Origin: Bacteroidales bacterium
GTDB lineage: Bacteria; Bacteroidota; Bacteroidia; Bacteroidales; UBA10428
DNA length: 64,000 nt
NCBI GenBank assembly: GCA_016930375.1
Contig: JAFGGU010000074.1
Span: 1-64,000, forward strand
Direction: 5' to 3'
Part shown: piece after piece, positions 26,299 to 35,532 of the stretch
How the letters are laid out: every line of letters starts with the position of its first letter
Position numbering within the stretch: the stretch's first letter is position 1
Made by a program: the position numbers and the translations under genes
The notes under the pieces: model-generated
Told to the model about the DNA's origin: nothing
Databases searched by the model: none
The model's input: only the letters and a program-made list of their open reading frames with translations

Positions 26299-28509
26299 TT
26301 ATTCGGTTTGAATTAGCGGATGCATGGATTCCGGATTGGTGCCCCATGCCTTTTCAGGCAGGGGACCCATCAACAGCTTCAACTCTCCCCCGTTCATGAG
26401 GTCGGTGTGCGAGAACCACGGACCGGACAATAGTTTTCCGTTCAGGTAGGCCTGTTGAATGTATTTATTTTTTCCGGAGCAACCGGGAGCCGACACAATG
26501 AAATCTTTGTTATCAGGCAAATGCAAGGTGATTTTTTCAAATACCGGACTACCGATTGTATAAACCGGGATACCGGGCACCACCGGATAGAATCCCATGC
26601 AGGAAAATACGATGAATGCCGACATACCTCCGCCATCCTCGTCTCCCGGAATCCCGAAGATATTGTCGGGGAACCAGGTATCCAGCAACATCCTGATCTT
26701 TTTCTGCGTTTTCCAGGGTGACCGGGTGTAATTGTAGAGATAGGGAATGTGAAAACTGGGTTCGTTGCCCATGGAGAACTGACCGACTATGCCTGTAAAA
26801 TCAGGAAATTTCGCCCAGTTCTCGTACTTGCTCCTGCCCAGGTCCTCGCGGAAAAGCTGATCCAACCGGTTCTCGAAAATATCCTTTCCTCCCATCAGAT
26901 CCATTAATCCGGGGATGTCATGCTGTACCTGCCACAAATAGGTCCATCCGTTGTTCTCATCATAGTAATCGCGGCCGCCCATGCCACCGTCGAAAGTCGG
27001 GTCAATATTGATCCATTCACCCTGGCCGTCCTTCGGCATGAAGAATCCTTTTTCCTTGTGGTAAAGCTTCCTGTAATTCCGGCTGCGTTCAAGAAACAAG
27101 GCCTGGTCGGCGGAATTGCCCAATACTTCGGCCATCCTGGCCAGCGCCCAGTCGTCATAGCTATGCCCAAGTGTTACGGCCACGGACTGGCGCTTTTCAA
27201 AGGCATCCGCCAGGGCCACAGTCTCCTTTTCCCCCGGGTGCAAAGCCGGGTAGAATCCCTGCCGATGGTAAAACGAATCGAGGGAACAGGCCGGACCATT
27301 GCGCCATGGCAGCATGGTTGCCTGAAGGGCATTTTTTTTCATGCCCTCATAGGCATTTTTAATATTAAAGTTCCTGATGCCTTTATGGTAGGCATCAGTT
27401 ATCATGATGGCCGAATGGAAACCGTTCATGCAGGGGGTATCTCCCCAGAGTATGGGAAAGGTCGGCAACCAGCCGCTCTGTTCATACATACGAACATAGG
27501 AGGCAATCATATCCGCCTCCACAGAAGGCTGAAGGATACAGCGGAGCGGGTGGAGAGCCAGGTAAGTGTCCCATATCCAGTCGTCCACATAGAAGGGCCT
27601 GTCGGCCCGGTGTATTTGCCTGTCATAATTGCTGTAATAACGACCGTCTTCTGTAATATCCACCATTCGTTCATAACAGCGGTAAAGTGCAGTATAAAAT
27701 GTTCGTTTCCGCGAGTCGGTGGCTCCTTCCACCTCTATCTGACCCAGGATCTTCTCCCAGGCATGCCTTGCCGATGACTTCATTTCATCAAAATTCCACC
27801 CCGGTATTTCATTTTCCAGATTGTTTTTGGCCTGCTCTGCACTTATAAAGGATATGGCATACTTAAATTCCAGGGCGCGTAAGTCCTCCGGCCAGGTCAT
27901 AATGCCCTGTTCCCGGCCGGTCTTGTTAACCACTAAATTAAACCGGCCTTCCTGGCTGAACTCACCGTATACCCAGGCTTTCATTCCGTTAAAATGCTCT
28001 TCTCCGGTTACGACGCGTCCGGATACGGATTTCCAACCTCCCCGGGTAGCTATCCGCAGCAGAAGGCCTTTGGGCGAAAGAGCAGGATAAAGGATCCGGA
28101 AATATCCTGCTTTGGAACCAGGAGTGAATTCAATGGTTATGTCATAATCCTCCAGCCATTCCGAAAAATAATAGGGCGTGGAGACTTCATGCTCCCCATC
28201 CCAGGATGAAACGGGTTCAACATCTGTGTCTGCCTTCCCTGTAAAGGGCATAATGCCGAATAAATGTCCCTGGCGATGCGAAACAAGAGTCAGGGGGAAT
28301 GTGGTGATCTGGTCATCCAGGTAATCTTTCCTCCCGGGATAGGACCGGATCATCTGGTTGGGAAGCTGAACTGTAGGCCTGGTAGGCTCAAGAATGAGTC
28401 CAACTCCTCCGATATTCGGATCAACAAAGGATAAAGGTTCCTGGGCAATACTGCTGCCGGTTGACAGCAGTAAAAAACCCATAAAAAGGGAGGCGGGAAT
28501 TGTATTCAT
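26299..28509 (-). CDS. GH92 family exo-alpha-mannosidase
   Basis: A 736-residue exported protein with a signal peptide (PASLFMGFLLLSTGSSIAQ). The family signatures are YVDDWIWDTYLALHPL, WLPTFPILWGDTPCMNGFHS, the general-acid region DENNGWTYLWQVQHD, SMGNEPSFHIPYLYNYTRSP and the base region GIPGDEDGGGMSAF followed by VFSCMGFYPVVPG. GH92 enzymes are calcium-dependent inverting alpha-mannosidases. The GDEDGGGMSAF form differs from the common GNEDCGQMSAW form and marks a subgroup; linkage specificity is not assignable. It lies upstream of the ECF sigma gene in the same direction, so its link to the arabinan-like enzymes of the locus is positional only. Confidence 0.93.
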   Translation of the reverse strand: MNTIPASLFMGFLLLSTGSSIAQEPLSFVDPNIGGVGLILEPTRPTVQLPNQMIRSYPGRKDYLDDQITTFPLTLVSHRQGHLFGIMPFTGKADTDVEPVSSWDGEHEVSTPYYFSEWLEDYDITIEFTPGSKAGYFRILYPALSPKGLLLRIATRGGWKSVSGRVVTGEEHFNGMKAWVYGEFSQEGRFNLVVNKTGREQGIMTWPEDLRALEFKYAISFISAEQAKNNLENEIPGWNFDEMKSSARHAWEKILGQIEVEGATDSRKRTFYTALYRCYERMVDITEDGRYYSNYDRQIHRADRPFYVDDWIWDTYLALHPLRCILQPSVEADMIASYVRMYEQSGWLPTFPILWGDTPCMNGFHSAIMITDAYHKGIRNFNIKNAYEGMKKNALQATMLPWRNGPACSLDSFYHRQGFYPALHPGEKETVALADAFEKRQSVAVTLGHSYDDWALARMAEVLGNSADQALFLERSRNYRKLYHKEKGFFMPKDGQGEWINIDPTFDGGMGGRDYYDENNGWTYLWQVQHDIPGLMDLMGGKDIFENRLDQLFREDLGRSKYENWAKFPDFTGIVGQFSMGNEPSFHIPYLYNYTRSPWKTQKKIRMLLDTWFPDNIFGIPGDEDGGGMSAFIVFSCMGFYPVVPGIPVYTIGSPVFEKITLHLPDNKDFIVSAPGCSGKNKYIQQAYLNGKLLSGPWFSHTDLMNGGELKLLMGPLPEKAWGTNPESMHPLIQTE

Positions 28510-28537
28510 CCTATAAGTCAGTTGATTAATGTATTAT

Positions 28538-29188
28538 TTAATTCCTTCTTCTGGCATAAGCCAGAATCAAACCCAGGGCGATGGATAGATAGGCTGCAAC
28601 AATGATCCTGTAGTGTGGCGGTAACATAAAGTTGAGGGTTTGAACCGGTATCCAGAAATATGGAATGGTTTTGCCAACAACGAATCGTAAGAACTCGGGC
28701 CAGTCTATCAGGCCAATTGCGCCAACCAGTGTAGTTCTTTTACCTTCCGCGCGCAGGTCGATCAAGGTATCGGAAATCCGGTGCACAGCCATGAAAGCCG
28801 GTCCAAATGTCAGGTTAAGCAATGTCCCGATATAAAATGCTTTCAGGAATTTGCCAGCGAATCCGGGAGCATCAGGCAGCAATCCTTTTTGAACAATTCC
28901 GTAGACCCCCTCTGAAAATAAACCAAACATCAGCACTATGCTGATTCCTAAAAATCCCCAGATAAAAGCCTTATAATATAATCCTACCGGTTTTCGCCAT
29001 TCACCAGAGATGATCCGTACCGTCAGCATTTCACCCATGGTGGCCAGAATGGCAAATTTTACAAATCCCATCAGATAAGGATGCGCATTGGTTGCCTGTA
29101 TAAAAACCCTGTGTAAGGAGGGCACAATCAGAAACACCGAAACGCTGCACAATGCCGCTGCCCAAATGAAATCACCACCCTTTTTCAT
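28538..29188 (-). CDS. Mpv17/PMP22-like multi-pass membrane protein
   Basis: A 216-residue protein with about four to five hydrophobic helices (for example WAAALCSVSVFLIVPSL, ILATMGEMLTVRII, AFIWGFLGISIVLMFGLF, IIVAAYLSIALGLILAY). The C-terminal pattern YFWIPVQTLNFMLPPHYR followed by a terminal helix matches the signature of the Mpv17/PMP22 family (W-P-x-Q-x-x-N-F-x-x-x-P-x-x-x-R), best known from eukaryotic organelle membranes. Bacterial homologues are uncharacterised. It is located between the GH92 gene and kdsB, all on the minus strand. Assignment rests on the C-terminal motif. Confidence 0.65.
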   Translation of the reverse strand: MKKGGDFIWAAALCSVSVFLIVPSLHRVFIQATNAHPYLMGFVKFAILATMGEMLTVRIISGEWRKPVGLYYKAFIWGFLGISIVLMFGLFSEGVYGIVQKGLLPDAPGFAGKFLKAFYIGTLLNLTFGPAFMAVHRISDTLIDLRAEGKRTTLVGAIGLIDWPEFLRFVVGKTIPYFWIPVQTLNFMLPPHYRIIVAAYLSIALGLILAYARRRN

Positions 29189-29233
29189 GTCCGGAGTATT
29201 AGTAGGTTTGTCAATTGCGCCAAATCATAAACC

Positions 29234-29968
29234 TCACCGCAGTTTCATTAAATCTTCCGGCGTATCCACGCCAAAGCTTTCATAGGTAGTGGTTCTGACT
29301 GCAATGCGATAGCCGTTTTCTATCCACCGCAGTTGTTCAAGCGATTCCGCAAGCTCAAGTGGTGACTGGGGCAGTCTGGTGATCTTATTCAGAATATCAC
29401 GTCTGAAACCATATAACCCGATATGCATGTAAAACACATGCGAAGCCAGCCAGGTAGCAGGTTCTTTGCCCCTGACATAAGGTATGGCCGTTCTGCTGAA
29501 ATACACCGCTTCCTGCCTGTTATTGACTACTACCTTGGGCCGGTTCGGGTCAAACAGTTCTTCCGCCGACAGTATCTCCTTTACCAGCGTGGCGATTTCT
29601 GTGTTCCTTTGGGAGAAACATGATTTGACAAGTTCCAGCTGTTGTGGCTCAATAAAGGGTTCATCCCCCTGCACATTCAAAACAACGTCACTGGTGAATC
29701 CTTTCTCCTTTTCGACAATTTCAATGGCTTCTGCGCATCGATCGGTTCCGCTTTTATGATGCACTGAGGTCATTACCACCTCTCCGCCAAACTTTTTTAC
29801 AGCATTAAAAATTCTTTCGTCATCCGTGGCGACAAAAACAGTTTCCAGGGCTAAGGAAGCCTGTTCGTATACTCTTTGGATCATGGATTTTCCGCGTATT
29901 TCCGCCAGTGGTTTTCCCGGGAAACGGGTAGATGCATAACGGGCGGGAATGATTCCAACGAATCTCAT
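29234..29968 (-). CDS. kdsB: 3-deoxy-manno-octulosonate cytidylyltransferase (CMP-Kdo synthetase)
   Basis: A 244-residue enzyme that activates Kdo with CTP to CMP-Kdo for lipopolysaccharide inner-core synthesis. The N-terminal RFVGIIPARYASTRFPGKPL holds the nucleotide-binding site. Other signatures are VFVATDDERI, VVMTSVHHKSGTDRCAEA, NVQGDEPFIEP, YFSRTAIPYVR, HIGLYGFRRDIL and LEQLRWIENGYRI. The start at 29968 matches the family N-terminus; in-frame ATGs at 29980 and 29989 would add 4 or 7 residues. Its product is the donor for WaaA encoded at 9883-11121. Confidence 0.95.
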   Translation of the reverse strand: MRFVGIIPARYASTRFPGKPLAEIRGKSMIQRVYEQASLALETVFVATDDERIFNAVKKFGGEVVMTSVHHKSGTDRCAEAIEIVEKEKGFTSDVVLNVQGDEPFIEPQQLELVKSCFSQRNTEIATLVKEILSAEELFDPNRPKVVVNNRQEAVYFSRTAIPYVRGKEPATWLASHVFYMHIGLYGFRRDILNKITRLPQSPLELAESLEQLRWIENGYRIAVRTTTYESFGVDTPEDLMKLR

Positions 29969-30032
29969 CTGATTTGCCATACAAAACATGAATATTTGAC
30001 AGATGCAAATTACGAAAAATCCATTAATATTG

Positions 30033-30040
30033 TAATTTTG
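30033..30040 (+). promoter_or_regulatory. Candidate -7 element (TAATTTTG) for the sigma-54 activator operon
   Basis: TAATTTTG is an exact match to the Bacteroidota -7 consensus TAnnTTTG. It would place the transcript start near 30046 and leave a leader of about 30 bases before the ATG at 30076. No good -33 TTG is seen 19-22 bases upstream, so this is tentative. Confidence 0.35.
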
Positions 30041-30075
30041 TCAGATATCGTCGTGTGAAAATTCCGGGTAGTAAC

Positions 30076-31314
30076 ATGGAAAAACCTGATCTTATCAAGA
30101 TAAAGCTGCGATTTGGAATAATCGGCAATTCTGCCGGTTTAAACCGTGCAATCGACATAGCCGTGCAGGTTGCCCCGACAGATCTGTCGGTTCTGATCAC
30201 CGGAGAAAGCGGGGTTGGTAAAGAAGCCCTCCCGCAGATCATACACCAGTTCAGTGCAAGAAAACACGGATCTTACATTGCCGTCAACTGTGGAGCTATT
30301 CCCGAGGGCACCATTGACTCAGAACTCTTTGGACACGAGAAAGGTTCTTTTACCGGAGCCTATGAAGGCCGGAAAGGTTATTTTGAAGTAGCGAACGGTG
30401 GGACCATATTTCTCGATGAAGTGGCTGAGCTCCCGTTATCCACCCAGGTAAGGTTACTGCGGGTTCTTGAAACGGGTGAGTTTATGCGGGTAGGGTCCTC
30501 CAAGGTCATTAAAACCAACGTGAGGGTGATTGCCGCAACCAATGTTGATGTGGCCAGCGCCATACAGCATGGAAAATTCCGGGAAGACTTGTTTTACCGG
30601 CTCAGCAGTGTGCCCATTGAGATACCGCCGCTTCGGCAAAGAAAAGAGGACATCCCGCTGCTTTTCAGAAAATTTGCCGTAGACTTTGCCGACCGCAACC
30701 GTATGCCTTCCATTTCGCTTTCAGACGATGCCCTCGCTATGCTGGTAAATTATCCCTGGCCGGGAAATATACGGCAACTGAAAAATATAGCCGAACAAAT
30801 TTCGATCATCGAGGAAAAACGACTGATTACCGCGGATGTCATGCGCACTTATCTTCCCGATTACTCGGAGTCAAAATTGCCGGCTCTCTATGATTCGATA
30901 GATCAGAAAACCTTTTCCACCGAAAGGGAGATCCTTTATAAAATTCTCTTCGACATGCGAAATGACATGAACGAACTGAAGAAGTTTGTTCATGAAAATG
31001 CACAGAAGACGTCCTCTGAAAGCGAAATGCATCATGTAGGGCCACATGTGGTGCCCAAGTTTGTGCATGATGTAGAAACCATCCTTCCCGAAGAAAAATC
31101 TTCCCGTAAATTTGACATTTCGCGGGAACCTATCGATGATATTCAGGATACAGAGGAAATTATCGAGGAGTCGCTATCCTTATCGGATAAAGAGATCGAG
31201 CTGATAAAAAAAGCCCTTGAGAAGCACAATGGGAAAAGGAAACATGCGGCTGGGGAGCTGGGTATTTCTGAAAGGACATTGTACAGGAAAATTAAGGAAT
31301 ACAATATTGAGTAA
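30076..31314 (+). CDS. Sigma-54-dependent transcriptional activator without receiver domain
   Basis: A 412-residue AAA+ activator. It has a very short N-terminus (EKPDLIKIKLRFGIIGNS) and no receiver or sensory domain. The AAA+ core has Walker A GESGVGKE, the sigma-54 contact loop GSFTGA, Walker B TIFLDEV and REDLFYRL/PPLRQRKEDIP. A linker of about 100 residues leads to a Fis-type helix-turn-helix (KKALEKHNGKRKHAAGELGISERTLYRKI, read around ELGISERTLYRKI). The ATG at 30076 gives the expected N-terminus; a GTG at 30055 would add 7 residues. Its stop abuts lptE, so it probably shares an operon with lptE and secG. Target genes are unknown. Confidence 0.92.
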   Translation: MEKPDLIKIKLRFGIIGNSAGLNRAIDIAVQVAPTDLSVLITGESGVGKEALPQIIHQFSARKHGSYIAVNCGAIPEGTIDSELFGHEKGSFTGAYEGRKGYFEVANGGTIFLDEVAELPLSTQVRLLRVLETGEFMRVGSSKVIKTNVRVIAATNVDVASAIQHGKFREDLFYRLSSVPIEIPPLRQRKEDIPLLFRKFAVDFADRNRMPSISLSDDALAMLVNYPWPGNIRQLKNIAEQISIIEEKRLITADVMRTYLPDYSESKLPALYDSIDQKTFSTEREILYKILFDMRNDMNELKKFVHENAQKTSSESEMHHVGPHVVPKFVHDVETILPEEKSSRKFDISREPIDDIQDTEEIIEESLSLSDKEIELIKKALEKHNGKRKHAAGELGISERTLYRKIKEYNIE

Positions 31315-31845
31315 ATGTGCAGGCGGAATAACATATTCAGGAGAATCAAAGTAATTTTGATCGTTGCGGTATGTTGCGTGATCAGCAGTTCCTGTTTTAC
31401 AGTAACCTATTCCACAAAAGGTGTTTCCAGGGTAACCGGAACCGTTTCGGTTCAGTATTTTGAAAACATGGCCCGCACAGTGGAAGCAGGATTGAGCCAA
31501 CAGGTCACCGACGACTTGAAAGACTACCTCCAGAGCAATACCGGTCTGACACTGGTCAACGAAACAGGTGAATATAACTTCGAAGGATCCATCACCACTT
31601 ACGAAGCCAATAAGCCTGTAGCTATCACTGCGGGTGATGAGGCAGCGAAAAACAGGTTTACCATTGCTTTAAAGGTTAAATTTACAAGTAATGCAAATCC
31701 TGAAATGGATTTCGAAAGCACATTTTCACGTTATGAAGACTATAGCTCCAACACCGATTTTGAGAACGTAAAAGCTGATTTAACAGAGGAGTTGCTGAAG
31801 CTTCTCATCGAAGATATTTTTAACAGAGCCTTTGTAAACTGGTAG
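31315..31845 (+). CDS. lptE: LptE-family lipopolysaccharide-assembly lipoprotein
   Basis: A 176-residue lipoprotein (lipobox ISSSC, after the hydrophobic VILIVAVCCVI). The mature sequence CFTVTYSTKGVSRVTGTVSV with VQYFENMARTV and LSQQVTDDLKDYLQSNTGL is the Bacteroidota LptE-like family, which partners the LptD barrel to place lipopolysaccharide in the outer membrane. The ATG follows the TAA of the upstream activator gene directly, so the two are likely translated in a coupled way. The long hydrophilic N-terminus before the hydrophobic segment (CRRNNIFRRIK) is compatible with a lipoprotein signal. Confidence 0.85.
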   Translation: MCRRNNIFRRIKVILIVAVCCVISSSCFTVTYSTKGVSRVTGTVSVQYFENMARTVEAGLSQQVTDDLKDYLQSNTGLTLVNETGEYNFEGSITTYEANKPVAITAGDEAAKNRFTIALKVKFTSNANPEMDFESTFSRYEDYSSNTDFENVKADLTEELLKLLIEDIFNRAFVNW

Positions 31846-31857
31846 TATCAAATAGGC

Positions 31858-32982
31858 ATGCAACAAGAGGAACTCCTTACATACCTGCAAAATCCGGGAA
31901 CGCTCAACCGGGATACCCTGGAAAAACTACTCCGGGTGTTGGAGCAATACCCGTTTTTCCAGACTGCACGGTTGCTGGCCTTAAAAAGCAGGTTCCTGAT
32001 CGGAGATCAGGGATACCAGTCCGAACTGGAGAGCGCCGCTGCCTATGTCACTGACCGCCGGGTCCTGTATGATTTGCTCTATCAGCTGAACGGGGCGGAA
32101 GAAACGATGATTACTGAAACAGGTCAGACACTAGGGTCTGACCCTACGGACGCTACTGAAGATATTACTGCCGCTGCCACTGCCGCTGCCACTGCCGATG
32201 CTACTGAGGATACTGCCGCTGCCACTGCAGAAACTGCCGCTGCCGCTGCTGCTGGCACTGCTGCTGCCACTGCCGATGCTACTGAGCATACTGCCGCTGC
32301 CACTGCTGAAACTGCCGCTGCTACTGAAACCCCTCCCCCAACCCTTCGGGATAACATCTCCAACCTCCTCACGATGCAATTGGAGGAACTTGAACTGGTT
32401 GATCCGGCTGATGCCGAGCTCGTACCTGAGGTGATGCTGGATGCCGGGAATATATACGGACCTGATGCAGAGGATTCTTTGATTGAAAGTGAAGAAACGG
32501 ATCATGATTTACTTACGATTGATCCGGATACGACTCTTGATTCTGATGCTGATACAGCTGCTGCCATTGCTGCTGCCGCTTTTACTGACCCTGCTGCCGC
32601 TGCTTCTGCCGCTGCTGCCGCTTTTACTGACCCTGCTGCCGCTGCTTCTGCCGCTGTTGCTGCTACTGCCACTGCTGCTGCCGCTGCTCCCCCTGCCCCC
32701 GACTCTCCCATCAATCATATGGAACTGATTGACAAATTCATCGAAACCAATCCGCGTTTGCAACCCCAGCAGGGAGATCGTCCGAATGTTGACATCTCCG
32801 AAGACAGTGTGAAAGAAAACGATGGCATTTTTACGGACACCCTCGCCAGGATCTATATCAAGCAAGGATTATACAGTAAAGCCATCTTCGCTTACGAAAA
32901 ATTAATTTTGAAATATCCGGAAAAAAGTGGTTACTTTGCAACTCAGATTGAAGAAATCAAGAAGTTAACCAATAAACAGTAA
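31858..32982 (+). CDS. Unknown TPR-like protein with alanine/threonine-rich repeat insertions
   Basis: A 374-residue protein located between lptE and secG, a conserved position in Bacteroidales. The N-terminal about 85 residues are helical (LLTYLQNPGTLNRDTLEKLL, LLRVLEQYPFFQTARLLALK), and the C-terminal about 60 residues look like a TPR-type helical pair (DTLARIYIKQGLYSKAIFAYEKLILKYPEK around IYIKQGLYSKAIFAYEKL). Between them are two low-complexity blocks, about residues 95-160 and 225-280, built of Ala, Thr, Glu and Asp with tandem duplications at DNA level. No signal peptide, so probably cytoplasmic. Function unknown; co-location suggests a role in envelope biogenesis, which is inference. 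Confidence 0.75.
   Translation: MQQEELLTYLQNPGTLNRDTLEKLLRVLEQYPFFQTARLLALKSRFLIGDQGYQSELESAAAYVTDRRVLYDLLYQLNGAEETMITETGQTLGSDPTDATEDITAAATAAATADATEDTAAATAETAAAAAAGTAAATADATEHTAAATAETAAATETPPPTLRDNISNLLTMQLEELELVDPADAELVPEVMLDAGNIYGPDAEDSLIESEETDHDLLTIDPDTTLDSDADTAAAIAAAAFTDPAAAASAAAAAFTDPAAAASAAVAATATAAAAAPPAPDSPINHMELIDKFIETNPRLQPQQGDRPNVDISEDSVKENDGIFTDTLARIYIKQGLYSKAIFAYEKLILKYPEKSGYFATQIEEIKKLTNKQ
32133..32145. repeat. Short palindrome-like word AGGGTCTGACCCT inside a coding region
   Basis: A 13-bp near-palindrome inside the TPR-like gene, just before the first alanine-rich block. Its complement form AGGGTCAGACCC recurs at 33352-33363 just after secG. It is preceded by a further GGTCAGAC word (32122-32129), which makes a local inverted repeat. 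Confidence 0.6.
32185..32322. repeat. 78-bp tandem duplication in the first alanine-rich block
   Basis: The stretch from GCTGCC at 32185 recurs 78 bases later at 32263 with few changes over about 60 bases (encoding A-TADATE-D/H-TAAATAETAA). The period is 26 codons, so length changes keep the frame. Confidence 0.8.
32569..32655. repeat. 42-bp perfect tandem duplication in the second alanine-rich block
   Basis: A 14-codon unit encoding FTDPAAAASAAAAA starts at 32581 and repeats from 32623. The identity extends over 32569-32655, about 2.07 copies without a mismatch, which indicates a recent event. Confidence 0.9.
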
Positions 32983-32993
32983 ATCAACATAAT

Positions 32994-33353
32994 ATGTACG
33001 GACTCATCACAGGCATCATTCTTTTTGTATGCGTAATCCTCGTTCTGATCGTGCTGGTGCAAAATCCCAAGGGAGGCGGACTGGTATCCAGTTTTTCATC
33101 TTCAAACCAGTTTATGGGTGTTAAACGTACGGCTGATTTTATTGAAAAAGCAACCTGGGGTTTAGCCACAGTATTGTTTTTCCTGAGCGTCATCGCAACC
33201 ATGATCCCAAGAAATACTGGTGAACAAAGCCAATCGAGAATACAGGATCAGATCGAGAACACAGCCATTGATCCTGAAAGATTGCCTGCATATCCAATGA
33301 CTCCTGGTGAACAACCTGCCGACCAGCAACAGGAACCCCAACCGCAGCAGTAG
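32994..33353 (+). CDS. secG: Preprotein translocase subunit SecG
   Basis: A 119-residue inner-membrane protein that assists SecYEG-dependent export. It has two transmembrane helices (YGLITGIILFVCVILVLIVL and WGLATVLFFLSVIATMI) separated by the family loop VQNPKGGGLVSSFSSSNQFM. The C-terminal tail (about residues 85-119) is hydrophilic and Gln/Pro-rich, as in other Bacteroidota SecG proteins. It is the last gene before a terminator at 33403-33440. Confidence 0.94.
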   Translation: MYGLITGIILFVCVILVLIVLVQNPKGGGLVSSFSSSNQFMGVKRTADFIEKATWGLATVLFFLSVIATMIPRNTGEQSQSRIQDQIENTAIDPERLPAYPMTPGEQPADQQQEPQPQQ

Positions 33354-33363
33354 GGTCAGACCC
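33352..33363. repeat. Second copy of the GGGTCAGACCC word, just after secG
   Basis: AGGGTCAGACCC begins two bases before the secG stop is complete and continues into the gap. It is the inverse of the word at 32133-32145. Confidence 0.6.
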
Positions 33364-33402
33364 AGGTGTCTGGCCATTATGGCAGGCAAAAAAATAAAAT
33401 TG

Positions 33403-33440
33403 AAAGTGTCAGTATGTCATACGTGCTGACACTTTTTTTA
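33403..33440 (+). terminator. Intrinsic terminator after secG
   Basis: Arms AAAGTGTCAG (33403-33412) and CTGACACTTT (33426-33435) with an inner GTAT/ATAC extension, followed directly by a run of T. It closes the sigma-54 activator-lptE-secG operon ahead of groESL. Confidence 0.85.
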
Positions 33441-33461
33441 TCACCGCTGTAATATTGTCAA

Positions 33462-33550
33462 TAAAAATGCAAGAATTGCACTAAAAATGCATTTGGCACA
33501 ATATTCGCAAATTGGAAAACAACTAAAAATGAAGTTTAACTCTAAAAATG
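33462..33550 (+). promoter_or_regulatory. Four phased TAAAAATG octamers upstream of groES
   Basis: TAAAAATG occurs at 33462, 33482, 33524 and 33543. The spacings of 20, 42 and 19 bases are close to multiples of two DNA turns. They could be operator sites or phased A-tracts that bend the groESL promoter. No CIRCE element (TTAGCACTC-N9-GAGTGCTAA) is present here. Confidence 0.45.
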
Positions 33551-33560
33551 AATTATAAAC

Positions 33561-35500
<1,940 letters not shown>

Positions 35501-35503
35501 AAA

Positions 35504-35532
35504 AAAACCCCGCCGATGGCGGGGTTTTTTTT
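35504..35532. terminator. Bidirectional terminator between groEL and rprY
   Basis: GC-rich arms ACCCCGCC (35507-35514) and GGCGGGGT (35518-35525), loop GAT, flanked by A-run and T-run on either side, so it can stop transcripts from both converging genes. It touches the rprY stop codon. Confidence 0.95.

Noticed and set aside
26920-27777. Open frame of 285 codons on the plus strand opposite the GH92 gene
   Set aside because: Antisense shadow of a conserved mannosidase; no start signal or family pattern.
32124-32865. Serine/glycine- and alanine-rich frames on the minus strand across the low-complexity blocks
   Set aside because: They result from GC-rich trinucleotide repeats read in other frames; the plus-strand frame has conserved ends and fits its neighbours.
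33403-33435. CIRCE heat-shock operator before groES
   Set aside because: The inverted repeat here is AAAGTGTCAG/CTGACACTTT with a T-run, which is a terminator for secG, not the CIRCE consensus.
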